A DNA stretch of 22,449 bases from Peptostreptococcus sp. (lineage in GTDB: Bacteria > Bacillota > Clostridia > Peptostreptococcales > Peptostreptococcaceae). A program made the translations under genes and the position numbers. The DNA lies in contig JAHHSS010000016.1 in the NCBI GenBank assembly GCA_020025095.1, forward strand, positions 1 through 22,449. The letters are read 5' to 3'. Under the pieces are notes generated by a model, which saw nothing but the letters and a program-made list of their open reading frames with translations, was not told the DNA's origin and did no database searches. How positions within the stretch are numbered: position 1 is the first letter of the stretch; each line of letters starts with the position of its first letter. Shown in pieces: positions 14,813 to 22,449 of this stretch.

Positions 14813-14826
14813 AGAAAACGCTTTAT
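14813..14826 (-). promoter_or_regulatory. Second, weaker CcpA (cre)-like box upstream of ackA
   Basis: AGAAAACGCTTTAT on the plus strand matches the cre consensus TGWAARCGYTWWCA at 11 of 14 positions, with a perfect inner core AAAACGCTTT. Its centre is 30 bp (about three helical turns) from the stronger box and about 75 bp upstream of the predicted ackA start. Confidence 0.4.
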
Positions 14827-14842
14827 AATATTTATTTTTATA

Positions 14843-14856
14843 TGATAACGTTAACA
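14843..14856 (-). promoter_or_regulatory. CcpA-binding (cre) box upstream of ackA
   Basis: TGATAACGTTAACA matches the catabolite-responsive-element consensus TGWAARCGYTWWCA at 13 of 14 positions in either orientation. It sits in the centre of a 20-bp near-palindrome (14840-14859, one mismatched pair). In Bacillus subtilis, ackA is switched on by CcpA through a cre upstream of its promoter; the placement here, about 105 bp upstream of the predicted start, suggests the same logic. The host's CcpA is not in the window. Confidence 0.65.
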
Positions 14857-14902
14857 TATTTCTCTTGCTCAGCTATTATTTATAACTGAACATCTTTAAT
14901 CA

Positions 14903-16219
14903 CTATTTATCTTCCAACATATACCCTAATCTTATAAAATCAGGCTCGCCTTTCTTAAGAATATCTCGTCTGTTTCTATAGTATTTTTGGTAATATATGT
15001 TAGAAGATCTAATATCAAAATCAAACATTTTTTTAAATATAATATTATTTTTATATTCGCATGACTTTCTAGTCTTTGCAGGTGACTTTGCTATTAAAGC
15101 ATTGGATTTATTTTTAACTTCTTTTAAAATTTCTGTACCCCTTTTATTAAAAGCAAGTACCCTTATATATGGAATTTTTCTTAATTCCCTAATCTTTTCC
15201 ATATCATCTTTTAACAAAGCTAAAAAAATATTAAAAAGAGTTCTCCTTATTTTAGATGATGTATACCTAGGAGATGTTAGCTCTCCTATTATTTCTTCTA
15301 AATTATATGACCTTGTAATTTTTTTTCTTATAGAATTTTCTATGCCCTCTTTTACTTCAAAATATTTTTCCAGGCTGTCTTCCTCTCTTAATATAGAGTA
15401 ACAAATTTCATCAAAAAAAACTTCTAAATCCATTGGATATATTCCATTTAGAATATTTTCTTTTATGATATCCTTACTAGAAATAGGTAGATATTTTTTT
15501 ATGTCAATAAGCATATCATCTATAAACTCAGCTTTATTTTCTGAAGTTTTTTTTAGTTTGTCAAAATTTTCCTCAACATTAGAAAGCTCTTTTCTTATAG
15601 CTGTAGCCGACTTAAATGAAGCAACTGAATTAACACTATTATGTAAAACACCTTTTCTCTGAATAGAAAAAGCCTCTATATTAGAATTTATTCTTAAAAG
15701 TTCTTTTAAATACTCTATTGCCAAGATATTATTTGACATAGAAAGAAAATCACAATTTTCAATTCCTAAAATCTTTTTTATCGCCTTTTCTCTTGCAATA
15801 GGAAATGTTTTTTTTTCCAAAATAAACTCTGTAAGTATATTTTCATATTCCTCTTTCCTATAAACTAGTACTTCAGCTACCTCTTTTAACCTTTTTATAT
15901 TTTTTTCTTCAGCACCAAAGCATATTGAGTCTAGGCAGCCAAGTGCATCTAAACTCAATATTGCTCCTCTTGCATATAATTCTGCCGTCTGTGTAGCAAA
16001 ACAAGTTGGAATCTCTATAACCAAATCAGCTCCACCAGCTATCGCCATCTCGGCTCTACTAAATTTATCGAATATTGCTGGAGCACCTCTTTGCACAAAA
16101 TTCCCACTCATAGCTACTACTAGATGCGAAATTTTTTTTTCTTTCTTGTATTGTTCAATTTGATATTTATGTCCATTATGAAAGGGATTATACTCTGCTA
16201 TTATTGATCCTATTTTCAT
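14903..16219 (-). CDS. tmcAL: tRNA(Met) cytidine acetate ligase TmcAL (YlbM family)
   Basis: This 438-residue enzyme activates acetate with ATP and transfers the acetyl group to the wobble cytidine (ac4C34) of elongator tRNA-Met. Seen: the nucleotidyltransferase opening IGSIIAEYNPFHNGHKYQ with the HxGH-type motif HNGH (14-17), SGNFVQRGAPAIFDKFSRAEMA, GADLVIEIPTCFATQTAELYARGAI, CFGAEE, and the C-terminal LTSPRYTSSKIRRTL block. Length is slightly above the typical 400-430. The ribosome site is weak (TTTGGTGACATT), and the start lies 12 bases after the preceding gene, so coupling is likely. The neighbour ackA produces acetate, the substrate of this enzyme. The 245 bases after its stop hold the ackA control region. 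Confidence 0.95.
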   Translation of the reverse strand: MKIGSIIAEYNPFHNGHKYQIEQYKKEKKISHLVVAMSGNFVQRGAPAIFDKFSRAEMAIAGGADLVIEIPTCFATQTAELYARGAILSLDALGCLDSICFGAEEKNIKRLKEVAEVLVYRKEEYENILTEFILEKKTFPIAREKAIKKILGIENCDFLSMSNNILAIEYLKELLRINSNIEAFSIQRKGVLHNSVNSVASFKSATAIRKELSNVEENFDKLKKTSENKAEFIDDMLIDIKKYLPISSKDIIKENILNGIYPMDLEVFFDEICYSILREEDSLEKYFEVKEGIENSIRKKITRSYNLEEIIGELTSPRYTSSKIRRTLFNIFLALLKDDMEKIRELRKIPYIRVLAFNKRGTEILKEVKNKSNALIAKSPAKTRKSCEYKNNIIFKKMFDFDIRSSNIYYQKYYRNRRDILKKGEPDFIRLGYMLEDK

Positions 16220-16231
16220 AATGTCACCAAA

Positions 16232-16777
16232 CTAAAGCTTTCCTTTATCAGATCTTACTTCAGCCAATATTGATGATAAAGTAGCTTCTACACTTTCTAA
16301 TTTATCTATTGAATAACCTCTTGCACCATCTCTAATATTTCTCGAATATTCTTGAGCTTCTCTAATAAGCTTTTCTGATCTTGCTTTTGCATCTTTCATT
16401 GTCTTGCTTTCACTTACAAGCTCTTCAGCTCTCAATGTTGCCTCTCTCATCATAGTTTCCATTTCACTGTCTGCTTGTTTCTTTCTAAGAATTATATCTT
16501 CGTTACACTCTTTTATGCTCTGCTCTTTTTCTCTTTTAGCTTCTTCAACTATAAAATTAGCATCATTTCTTGCTGATTCAAGTATAGAATCTTGCTCATC
16601 AAGTATCTTTAAAGCAGTGTCTAATTCATATGGAAGATTTGCTTTCAAAGTATCTAGTAAATCAAGCATTTCATCTCTTTCTACACCGACTCTTCTAGAT
16701 AAGGGAAGCTTTGTAGCTTCATTTAGCATATCTTCTAACTTGCCAATAATGTCTATTACTCTGATATCTTCGCCCAT
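16232..16777 (-). CDS. Coiled-coil protein of unknown function (annotated as ATPase-like in relatives)
   Basis: This is a 181-residue, highly charged protein. The N-terminal 50 residues (IRVIDIIGKLEDMLNEATKLP, then LLDTLKANLPYELDTALKIL) look folded. A long coiled coil follows, from about residue 60 to 160, rich in Glu, Lys, Ala and Ser (ESARNDANFIVEEAKREKEQ and similar). The heptads resemble DivIVA and ATP-synthase b-subunit helices, which is probably why database entries call such proteins ATPase or DivIVA-like. I see no nucleotide-binding motif and no membrane segment. ATG at 16777 follows GGAGGTTAAA; the upstream TTG at 16789 would place that site inside the gene. It lies between coaD and tmcAL in a conserved clostridial order. 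A scaffold role is only a guess. Confidence 0.85.
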   Translation of the reverse strand: MGEDIRVIDIIGKLEDMLNEATKLPLSRRVGVERDEMLDLLDTLKANLPYELDTALKILDEQDSILESARNDANFIVEEAKREKEQSIKECNEDIILRKKQADSEMETMMREATLRAEELVSESKTMKDAKARSEKLIREAQEYSRNIRDGARGYSIDKLESVEATLSSILAEVRSDKGKL

Positions 16778-16812
16778 TTTAACCTCCAATTTATTTAAAA
16801 ATTATTTCTCCT

Positions 16813-16831
16813 AAACAGATAAAATCTGTCT
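16813..16831 (-). repeat. Small hairpin between coaD and the coiled-coil gene
   Basis: AAACAGAT (16813-16820) pairs with ATCTGTCT (16824-16831), with one G-U, around a 3-base loop. The only following T run, five T, is separated from it by about a dozen bases, so it is at best a weak attenuator ahead of the coiled-coil gene. Confidence 0.3.
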
Positions 16832-16836
16832 AAAAT

Positions 16837-17328
16837 TTATAAAAAACCTCTTTTTTTCTTTAGTTCTGATAAAACACACTTTGGAACTAAATCTTCTATA
16901 TTTGCATTAAATCTCAAAACCTCCTTTATAAGTGACGAACTTATAAAGGAATATTTTGTATTTGTAGGTATTATAATAGTTTCTATAGATGCCTCAAGTT
17001 CTTTATTCATGTGAGCCATTTGTAGTTCATATGCAACATCTGCAGAAGACCTGATACCTCTTATTAAAACTGTTATATCATTCTTTTTACAATAGTCCAC
17101 AAGCAGTCCCTCAAAAAAAACAACTTCTATATTATCAATGTGTTTTGTTGACTCTTTTATTAATTCTAATCTTTCCTCCATTGTAAAAAGTGCATTTTTA
17201 TTTGGATTTATAAGAACACCTATCTTTAATTCTCCAAATAATTTTGATGCCCTTTCTATTATATCTATATGTCCATTTGTAATAGGATCAAAACTTCCCG
17301 CAAAAATTGCTTTTATAGGTTTACTCAT
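16837..17328 (-). CDS. coaD: Phosphopantetheine adenylyltransferase
   Basis: This 163-residue enzyme adds AMP to 4'-phosphopantetheine to form dephospho-CoA, the penultimate step of coenzyme A synthesis. Seen: AIFAGSFDPITNGHIDII with the TxGH nucleotidyltransferase motif (17-20), VLIRGIRSSADVAYELQMAHMN, and the second nucleotide motif YSFISSSLIKEV. The whole family fold is present at normal length. I chose the ATG at 17328, with GGAGG 6 bases upstream; the frame extends to an ATG at 17346, but that would include the ribosome site. Its start overlaps the rsmD stop by 8 bases, so the two are translationally coupled. Confidence 0.97.
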   Translation of the reverse strand: MSKPIKAIFAGSFDPITNGHIDIIERASKLFGELKIGVLINPNKNALFTMEERLELIKESTKHIDNIEVVFFEGLLVDYCKKNDITVLIRGIRSSADVAYELQMAHMNKELEASIETIIIPTNTKYSFISSSLIKEVLRFNANIEDLVPKCVLSELKKKRGFL

Positions 17329-17881
17329 CCTTTTCCTCCAAACCATAAAATGTCAACATAGTTATTCCATATTTTTTTTCCTTATAAATACAGAGCCTTC
17401 CTATATTTTCCATTTTTATATTTGCGTCATGTTCCACAACTATAATTCCATCTTCATTTAAAATTCTATTTTCATCTATTGATTTTAATACATCTTGAAA
17501 TAATCCTTCATAATACGGTGGATCCACAAAGATTAAGTCAAAAGTAATTTTTTTTGAAGCCAACTTTTTAATGGCAGACTTATAGTCTTCATACATTACG
17601 TGGCTTTTTTCATTAAATCTTGTTTTTTCTATATTGCTTTTTAAAACGCCTATACTTGCTTTACTTTTATCGCAAAAATATACTTCCTTAGCACCTCTTG
17701 ATATAGATTCTATTCCTAGTGCCCCACTTCCTGAGAAAAGGTCTAAAACAATGCTATCGTACACTTGTGGAGAAATTATATTAAACATAGACTCTTTCAC
17801 TCTATCAGTAGTTGGTCTTATGTCATTATTTGAAGGAGTGTTCAGTTTCAATCCCCTTGCACTTCCCGATATTACTCTCAT
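17321..17881 (-). CDS. rsmD: 16S rRNA (guanine-966-N2) methyltransferase
   Basis: This 186-residue enzyme methylates G966 of 16S rRNA using S-adenosylmethionine. Seen: MRVISGSARGLKLNTP (the conserved N-terminal RNA-binding start), RPTTDRVKESMFNI, the SAM-binding motif VLDLFSGSGALGIESISRG (motif I), and the catalytic FVDPPYYEG (motif IV, DPPY type). Length is normal. AAAGGAGGTCAAA precedes the ATG. It is followed by coaD with an 8-base overlap, the widespread rsmD-coaD pair. Between recG and rsmD are 118 AT-rich bases with two palindromes and a possible extended -10 promoter (TGATAAAAT at about 17922-17914). Confidence 0.96.
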   Translation of the reverse strand: MRVISGSARGLKLNTPSNNDIRPTTDRVKESMFNIISPQVYDSIVLDLFSGSGALGIESISRGAKEVYFCDKSKASIGVLKSNIEKTRFNEKSHVMYEDYKSAIKKLASKKITFDLIFVDPPYYEGLFQDVLKSIDENRILNEDGIIVVEHDANIKMENIGRLCIYKEKKYGITMLTFYGLEEKDE

Positions 17882-17923
17882 TTTGACCTCCTTTTTTCAC
17901 ACATATATCTTATTATATTTTAT

Positions 17924-17952
17924 CATACAATGTATGTTTTAACTAGAGTTAA
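17924..17952. repeat. Two adjacent palindromes upstream of rsmD
   Basis: CATACA-A-TGTATG (17924-17936) and TTAACT-AG-AGTTAA (17939-17952) are each perfect 6-bp arms and lie 2 bases apart, 43-71 bases before the rsmD ATG, next to a possible TGATAAAAT -10 box. They could be operator sites. Confidence 0.45.
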
Positions 17953-17999
17953 GTTATTTTACAAACTCTATCTTATATTTTTTAAAATTTATTAAATAA

Positions 18000-20057
18000 C
18001 TAAAGAGAAATATTTTCACCTATTGATTTAAACATTTCTTTTATTTTATATTTTATTCCTTGATTCTCTTTTAATTCAAGAGCCGGATCTTTTGAATAAA
18101 TTTCTCTTGCTTCTTTTTGTGCCATTCTAAGTATTTTTATATGTTTAAATAAGTTTGCCACTTTTAATTCTGGAAGGCCATGCTGTCTTGTTCCAAAAAA
18201 ATCCCCTGGTCCTCTTATTTCAAGATCTTTTTCTGATATTTTAAAGCCATCATTTGTTTCTTCCATAATATTCATTCTCTGCTTACAAATATTAGTTTTT
18301 GAATCATATATAAGTGTGCAGTAAGATTTTTCACTTCCTCTACCAACTCTCCCCCTTAGCTGGTGCAATTGAGAAAGGCCAAATCTTTCAGAATTTTCTA
18401 CTATCATAAGAGTTGCATTTGGAACATTTACACCTACTTCTATAACTGTTGTGGAAACAAGTATATCTAGCTCGTGATTTTTAAAAGCTTCCATAATTTC
18501 ATCTTTTTCCTTAGCCTTCATTTTTCCATGCAAAAGACCTAGTCGTAAATCTGGGAATATTTCATTCGAAAGTTCTTCATATACTTCTGTTGCAGATTGA
18601 ACTTCCAAAATTTCACTTTCCTCTACTAAAGGACATACTATGTATGCTTGATGACCTTTTTCTATTTCAGATCTAACATTAGACATATAGTATTTTTTTC
18701 GCTTATTTTTTTCTATAGCAATTGTTTCAATAGGTTTTCTTCCAGGCGGCAATTCATCTATTATTGAAATATCTAAATCTCCATACAAAATCAGTGCCAA
18801 AGTTCTTGGGATAGGAGTAGCTGTCATTACTATAACATCTGGATTTTCAGATTTTGAACTTAGCTTTGCTCTTTGCCTTACTCCAAACCTGTGTTGTTCA
18901 TCTGTTATTACAAGACCTAAGTTTTTAAATTCTACTCTATCCTCTATTAGAGAGTGTGTACCTATTAAGATATCTATTTCTCCTTTTTTTAGACTTTCTA
19001 CTATTTCCTCAGCTTGCTTTTTCTTGCTACTTCCTGTTAGAAGTTCTACTTTGATTTCCTTATCGTCAAAAAACTGCTTAAAACTTTCATAGTGCTGCTT
19101 TGCAAGTATTTCTGTAGGTGCCATATAGGCTCCTTGATATCCATTTAAAACTGCATTTGCAAGTGCCATTTGGGCTACTACAGTTTTTCCACTTCCAACA
19201 TCTCCTTGAACTAATCTGTTCATTGCTCTAGGCGATTGCATATCATCTAAAATTTCATTCAAAGCTTTTTTTTGAGCCTTTGTAAGATTAAAAGGAAGTG
19301 AACTCTCTATTTCATTGAGTTTTGAACTAGATTTGAATTCTATCCCCTTTACACAGTTATTGCCTCCTTTTATAGAAAATAGCCCCAGCTGCATAAATAA
19401 AAATTCTTCAAATATCAATCTAAACATAGCAACTTTTAAATCTTCTTTTCTTGTTGGAAAGTGCATACTTCTAATAGCAAAATTTATGTCACACATATTA
19501 TATTTTTTTAATATATTACTCGGAAAATAATCTTTTATACTTATATCGGCATTTTCAAAAATATTTCTTATTACACCCATTACATCTTTATTGCTTACTC
19601 CATATGTTAAAGAATATACTGGAACTATTATTCCTGTATTTTTCTCTAGTTTTTCATATTCAATTTCACAATTATGCATTTCAATTTTTGAGTTTTTTTG
19701 AATTTTTACACTCCCAAATACTCTTACTATATCTCCTACTCTAAAACTATTTCTTAGATAAGCTCTATTGAAAAAAATCAAACTTGCCCTACCCGTTTCA
19801 TCACTTACTTCAAACCTAGTAATTGTCATTTTATTCACCTTTAAGTTTACTATATTATTAATTCTAACTTTTACGGTTACTTTTTCTGAATCCTCTAATT
19901 GAAAAATTTTCTTTTCGTGACTTCTATCTTCAAATTGCCTTGGAAAATAATAAAGTGCATCTCCAATTGTTTCGATTCCTAACTTTGACATCTTTTCTGC
20001 TTTTTTAGGACCTACTCCTTTTATATACTGAATATTTTCATTTAGCATACTATACAT
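18000..20057 (-). CDS. recG: ATP-dependent DNA helicase RecG
   Basis: This protein, about 685 residues, is a double-strand translocase that remodels stalled replication forks and branched DNA. Seen: the N-terminal helix-hairpin-like IQYIKGVGPKKAEKMSKLGI, an OB-fold wedge domain (about residues 60-150), Walker A GDVGSGKT (about 285-292), motif II DEQHRFGVRQR, motif III TATPIPRTLALILYGDL, STTVIEVGVNVPNAT, and QLRGRVGRG, ending with the family's KISEKDLEIRGPGDFFGTRQHG block. Length is normal. I favour the ATG at 20057 (GGGTGATAAG just upstream); a GTG at 20069 and an ATG at 20048 are possible. No gene overlaps it, and it is probably transcribed from its own promoter near 20183. Confidence 0.97.
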   Translation of the reverse strand: MYSMLNENIQYIKGVGPKKAEKMSKLGIETIGDALYYFPRQFEDRSHEKKIFQLEDSEKVTVKVRINNIVNLKVNKMTITRFEVSDETGRASLIFFNRAYLRNSFRVGDIVRVFGSVKIQKNSKIEMHNCEIEYEKLEKNTGIIVPVYSLTYGVSNKDVMGVIRNIFENADISIKDYFPSNILKKYNMCDINFAIRSMHFPTRKEDLKVAMFRLIFEEFLFMQLGLFSIKGGNNCVKGIEFKSSSKLNEIESSLPFNLTKAQKKALNEILDDMQSPRAMNRLVQGDVGSGKTVVAQMALANAVLNGYQGAYMAPTEILAKQHYESFKQFFDDKEIKVELLTGSSKKKQAEEIVESLKKGEIDILIGTHSLIEDRVEFKNLGLVITDEQHRFGVRQRAKLSSKSENPDVIVMTATPIPRTLALILYGDLDISIIDELPPGRKPIETIAIEKNKRKKYYMSNVRSEIEKGHQAYIVCPLVEESEILEVQSATEVYEELSNEIFPDLRLGLLHGKMKAKEKDEIMEAFKNHELDILVSTTVIEVGVNVPNATLMIVENSERFGLSQLHQLRGRVGRGSEKSYCTLIYDSKTNICKQRMNIMEETNDGFKISEKDLEIRGPGDFFGTRQHGLPELKVANLFKHIKILRMAQKEAREIYSKDPALELKENQGIKYKIKEMFKSIGENISL

Positions 20058-20182
20058 CTTATCACCCACATTTTCTTTATTAAAATTATTAACATAAAAT
20101 TCTATATTAAAGAGCTTTTTTCTTCAAAATATTAAATACTTTATAAGTATGACTTCTTAAAAGCATCTGTTGTACTCAAAGT

Positions 20183-20191
20183 ATTATATCA
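20183..20191 (-). promoter_or_regulatory. Candidate extended -10 promoter of recG
   Basis: TGATATAAT on the minus strand forms an extended -10. Seventeen bases upstream there is only a T run, so the -35 is poor. The leader to recG would be about 120 bases, and I see no structured element in it. Confidence 0.45.
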
Positions 20192-20219
20192 TATAGCGCA
20201 AATTAAAAAAATATTTTAT

Positions 20220-20249
20220 AAAAAAGGAGAAGATAACAAATCTTCTCCT
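20220..20249 (-). terminator. Terminator after fakA
   Basis: AGGAGAAGAT (20225-20234) and ATCTTCTCCT (20240-20249) form a perfect 10-bp stem with a 5-base loop, followed by T residues at 20224-20220. It separates the Asp23-fakA operon from recG. Confidence 0.9.
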
Positions 20250-20329
20250 AATATTAGTATATTTATTTTTAAAAGCAAAAAAGCACGAAAAAAGTATGAG
20301 CTAAAACTAATTTAAGCATTAGCCATTTT

Positions 20330-22003
20330 TTACTCTACTGATATGAAATAATAATACAGTGGTTGACCACCATAATAAAGTTCTACATCTACATCTTCAA
20401 ACTCATCTTGAATTAATTCTGCAAATGCTCTAGCTGTATCTTCCTCTACATTTTCTCCGTAGTAAAGAGTTACTATATCAGAATCTTCATCAATCATATC
20501 TTCTATTACTTTCTTAGTTACATCATTTACACTCTTTCCTGAAGATATAAGCTTCTTTCCTGTTATTCCTATTACATCGCCTTCTTTTACTTCGATACCG
20601 TCCATAATAGTATCTCTTACAGCATATGTAATTTCCCCTGATTTTATATTTTCAAGTGCATCTATAAAACTTTCCATATTTGTATCTGCATCTGTTTCTG
20701 GATCAAAACTTACAAGACATCCTATTCCTTGAGGTATATTTTTTGTAGGAACAACATATATGTTCTTTTCAGAAATCTCTCTTGCCTGATTAGCCGCCAT
20801 TATAACATTTCCATTGTTTGGAAGTATAAATATATTATCAGCATTTATCATATTTATAGCATTCATAAAGTCTTCTGTAGAAGGATTCATTGTCTGTCCA
20901 CCTTCAATTACTATATCAACACCTAACTTTTCGAATATCTCTGAAAGTCCGCTTCCCATTGTTGTAGTAATGAAGCCATATTTCTTCTTTTCTTCATTTA
21001 CAACAAATCCTTCTTCTTTGCTTACTTGAGATATTTCTTCTTTTTCATCATCTGGTATTATTTGATTCTCATGCTGAACTCTCATATTTTCTATCTTTAT
21101 AGTCAATAATGGTCCGTACTTAAGAGCCTCTTGTAATACATTTCCTGGGTTATTAGTGTGAACATGAACTTTTATTACTCCATCATAGCCTACAACTACT
21201 AAACTATCTCCATACTTCAACATTATATCTCTCATGCTATCAGAATCAATACTTTCTGACTCTAAAATAAATTCTGTACAGTAACCAAATTCTATATCTA
21301 CATCTTTAGCACTTTCACTTTTTGTACCTATATTTTCAGATTTTACTTTATCATCTTTTACATTTGCTGCGCCTATAAGTTCTATTCTTTCTCCCTTTAA
21401 AGCAGAAAGCATACCTTCATACATACATACTAAGCCCTTACCGCCTGAATCCACAACTCCAGCATCTCTCAAATTTTTTAATAAATCTGGAGTTCTTTCA
21501 AGAGATGCATTCGCTTCTTCTACAACTGCCTCGAAAAAAGTCACCATGTTATTGTATTTTTTTATATTTTTAACTGCAAATTCACTTGATTCTCTTACAA
21601 CAGTAAGAACTGTTCCCTCTATGGGCTTTATAACAGCTTTATATGCTGTATCTGAACCGGACTTTAGGGCTTTTGCAAATAAATTTATATCAAGCTCATT
21701 CTTTCCTTCTACAGATTTAGCTATCCCTCTTATTATCTGTGAAAGTATAACTCCAGAGTTTCCCCTAGCCCCCATAAGAGAACCTTTAGATAGTGCTTTA
21801 CCTATTTCTTCAATACTATCTTCATTCACCTTGTTAAGCTCTTTTAAGGCCGACGCTATTGTAAGCGACATATTTGTACCCGTATCCCCATCAGGAACGG
21901 GAAACACATTTAACTTATCAATTAAATCTTTATTATTCTGAAGATTATTAGCACCAGAAATAAACATCTCCCTAAATAATTTGCCATTTATTTTTTGATT
22001 CAT
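20330..22003 (-). CDS. fakA: Fatty acid kinase subunit FakA-like (DhaL/DAK2 domain protein)
   Basis: This 557-residue protein has an N-terminal DhaL-type kinase domain with FPVPDGDTGTNMSLT (residues 34-48) and GSLMGARGNSGVILSQIIRG, a middle region of the FakA type (VVDSGGKGLVCMYEGML, then GYCTEFILE and VHVHTNNPG), and a C-terminal domain with TMGSGLSEIF and FILPNNGNVIMAANQA. In this family FakA phosphorylates fatty acids presented by the carrier FakB (a DegV protein), giving acyl-phosphate for PlsY. FakB is not in the window. I chose the ATG at 22003 with GGGAGGA 6 bases upstream, instead of the TTG at 22018. It lies 15 bases after the Asp23 gene and ends at a terminator, matching the common yloU-yloV order. 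A different kinase substrate is possible. Confidence 0.92.
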   Translation of the reverse strand: MNQKINGKLFREMFISGANNLQNNKDLIDKLNVFPVPDGDTGTNMSLTIASALKELNKVNEDSIEEIGKALSKGSLMGARGNSGVILSQIIRGIAKSVEGKNELDINLFAKALKSGSDTAYKAVIKPIEGTVLTVVRESSEFAVKNIKKYNNMVTFFEAVVEEANASLERTPDLLKNLRDAGVVDSGGKGLVCMYEGMLSALKGERIELIGAANVKDDKVKSENIGTKSESAKDVDIEFGYCTEFILESESIDSDSMRDIMLKYGDSLVVVGYDGVIKVHVHTNNPGNVLQEALKYGPLLTIKIENMRVQHENQIIPDDEKEEISQVSKEEGFVVNEEKKKYGFITTTMGSGLSEIFEKLGVDIVIEGGQTMNPSTEDFMNAINMINADNIFILPNNGNVIMAANQAREISEKNIYVVPTKNIPQGIGCLVSFDPETDADTNMESFIDALENIKSGEITYAVRDTIMDGIEVKEGDVIGITGKKLISSGKSVNDVTKKVIEDMIDEDSDIVTLYYGENVEEDTARAFAELIQDEFEDVDVELYYGGQPLYYYFISVE

Positions 22004-22018
22004 TACATATCCTCCCAA

Positions 22019-22369
22019 TTACTTGACTCTTATCCCTTGAACACTTACTATTATTTGATTCACCTTTACTCCGGAATAAGTTTCTACTGTGTACTTTATT
22101 CTCTCTATTATATTGTTTGCAACAGTAGTAATATTTGTACCATATTGCAATATTACAAATATTTCTATGTCCACTTCTTTCTCATTTAATTCTATAATAT
22201 TTACACCTTTTGTAGCATTTTCACCCTTCAATAGCTCTACAATTCCCTTTGATTTAGCTGAAAAACCTACTAAACCATAGCTCTCCATTGCTGCTTTATA
22301 AGTTAACTGGGCAAGTACGTGCTTATCTATTTCTATATTTCCTAATTTATTGCCTATCACTGAGCTCAT
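22019..22369 (-). CDS. Asp23/Gls24 family protein (YloU-like)
   Basis: This 116-residue protein contains GNIEIDKHVLAQLTYKAAMESYGLVG, the family's opening, followed by VNIIELNEKEVDIEIFVILQYGTNI and VNQIIVSVQGIRVK. It matches the YloU protein that precedes the DAK2/FakA gene in most Firmicutes, and the gap to fakA is 15 bases. AGGAGG lies just before the ATG, and a promoter is 30 bases further up. The biochemical activity is unknown. A second, more distant member is at 8897-9238. Confidence 0.93.
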   Translation of the reverse strand: MSSVIGNKLGNIEIDKHVLAQLTYKAAMESYGLVGFSAKSKGIVELLKGENATKGVNIIELNEKEVDIEIFVILQYGTNITTVANNIIERIKYTVETYSGVKVNQIIVSVQGIRVK

Positions 22370-22398
22370 AAACTACCTCCTAATTTATTATATATACA

Positions 22399-22427
22399 AT
22401 TTTAATATCCAAAAAGAACTTTCTCAA
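22399..22427 (-). promoter_or_regulatory. Promoter of the Asp23-fakA operon
   Basis: TTGAGA (22427-22422), a 17-base spacer and TAAAAT (22404-22399) lie upstream of the start codon, so RNA would begin near 22392, about 22 bases before the ATG. The last bases of the window hold nothing else recognisable. Confidence 0.6.
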
Positions 22428-22449
22428 ATCTTTTTAAAAGAAATATTCA

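Noticed and set aside
20070..20182. A riboswitch or T-box leader before recG
   Set aside because: The leader is AT-rich with no recognisable conserved core, and no terminator/antiterminator pair is visible.
1..22449. A selenoprotein gene with an in-frame UGA in this window
   Set aside because: I checked the ends of several genes and the gaps by eye and saw no family protein cut short by TGA and continuing in frame. This was not an exhaustive search; a Sec-aware search is needed to be certain.

Overview
The window is low-GC (about 30% by eye) chromosomal DNA from an anaerobic Bacillota, most likely class Clostridia and perhaps near Peptostreptococcaceae. The placement is an inference. It rests on the AT-rich codon use, strong GGAGG ribosome binding sites, the clostridial Asp23-nusB and Asp23-fakA-recG-rsmD-coaD gene orders, a Wood/HgdC-type reductive protein cluster, and a selenocysteine tRNA. 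I see no insertion sequence, phage, CRISPR or other mobile DNA. No gene-free stretch exceeds 300 bp; the longest is about 260 bp, between recG and fakA.

Layout. (1) 1-1163: a divergent promoter pair drives a gene leaving the left edge and a membrane-anchored SH3-domain protein. (2) 1201-5869, all on the minus strand: selenocysteine tRNA (selC), a PP-loop ATPase fused to a cysteine-desulfurase-fold domain, a double-cubane-type reductase, a small Se/S-carrier-like DUF3343 protein, and an ATP-dependent activase, closed by a terminator. This is the most unusual block. The fusion protein has Ile where the PLP-binding Lys should be. (3) 6107-8411: uracil-DNA glycosylase, then a divergent pair of NusG-domain-II membrane protein and ApbE flavin transferase. 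(4) 8410-12562: Asp23-nusB with its own promoter, and plsX followed immediately by class III fructose-bisphosphatase. (5) 12594-14856: DUF177-rpmF behind a perfect consensus promoter, and ackA behind a promoter with two CcpA (cre)-like boxes and a 15-bp-arm inverted repeat. (6) 14903-17881: tmcAL, a coiled-coil protein, coaD and rsmD. (7) 18000-22427: recG, and Asp23-fakA with a good promoter at the right edge.

Themes. Two routes to acyl-phosphate for phospholipid synthesis (PlsX and FakA) lie in one window. Acetate is handled by AckA and by the acetate-using tRNA ligase TmcAL next to it. Most other genes are housekeeping. For many genes the longest reading frame begins upstream of the true start, inside or ahead of the Shine-Dalgarno sequence; I moved those starts and say so in each entry.
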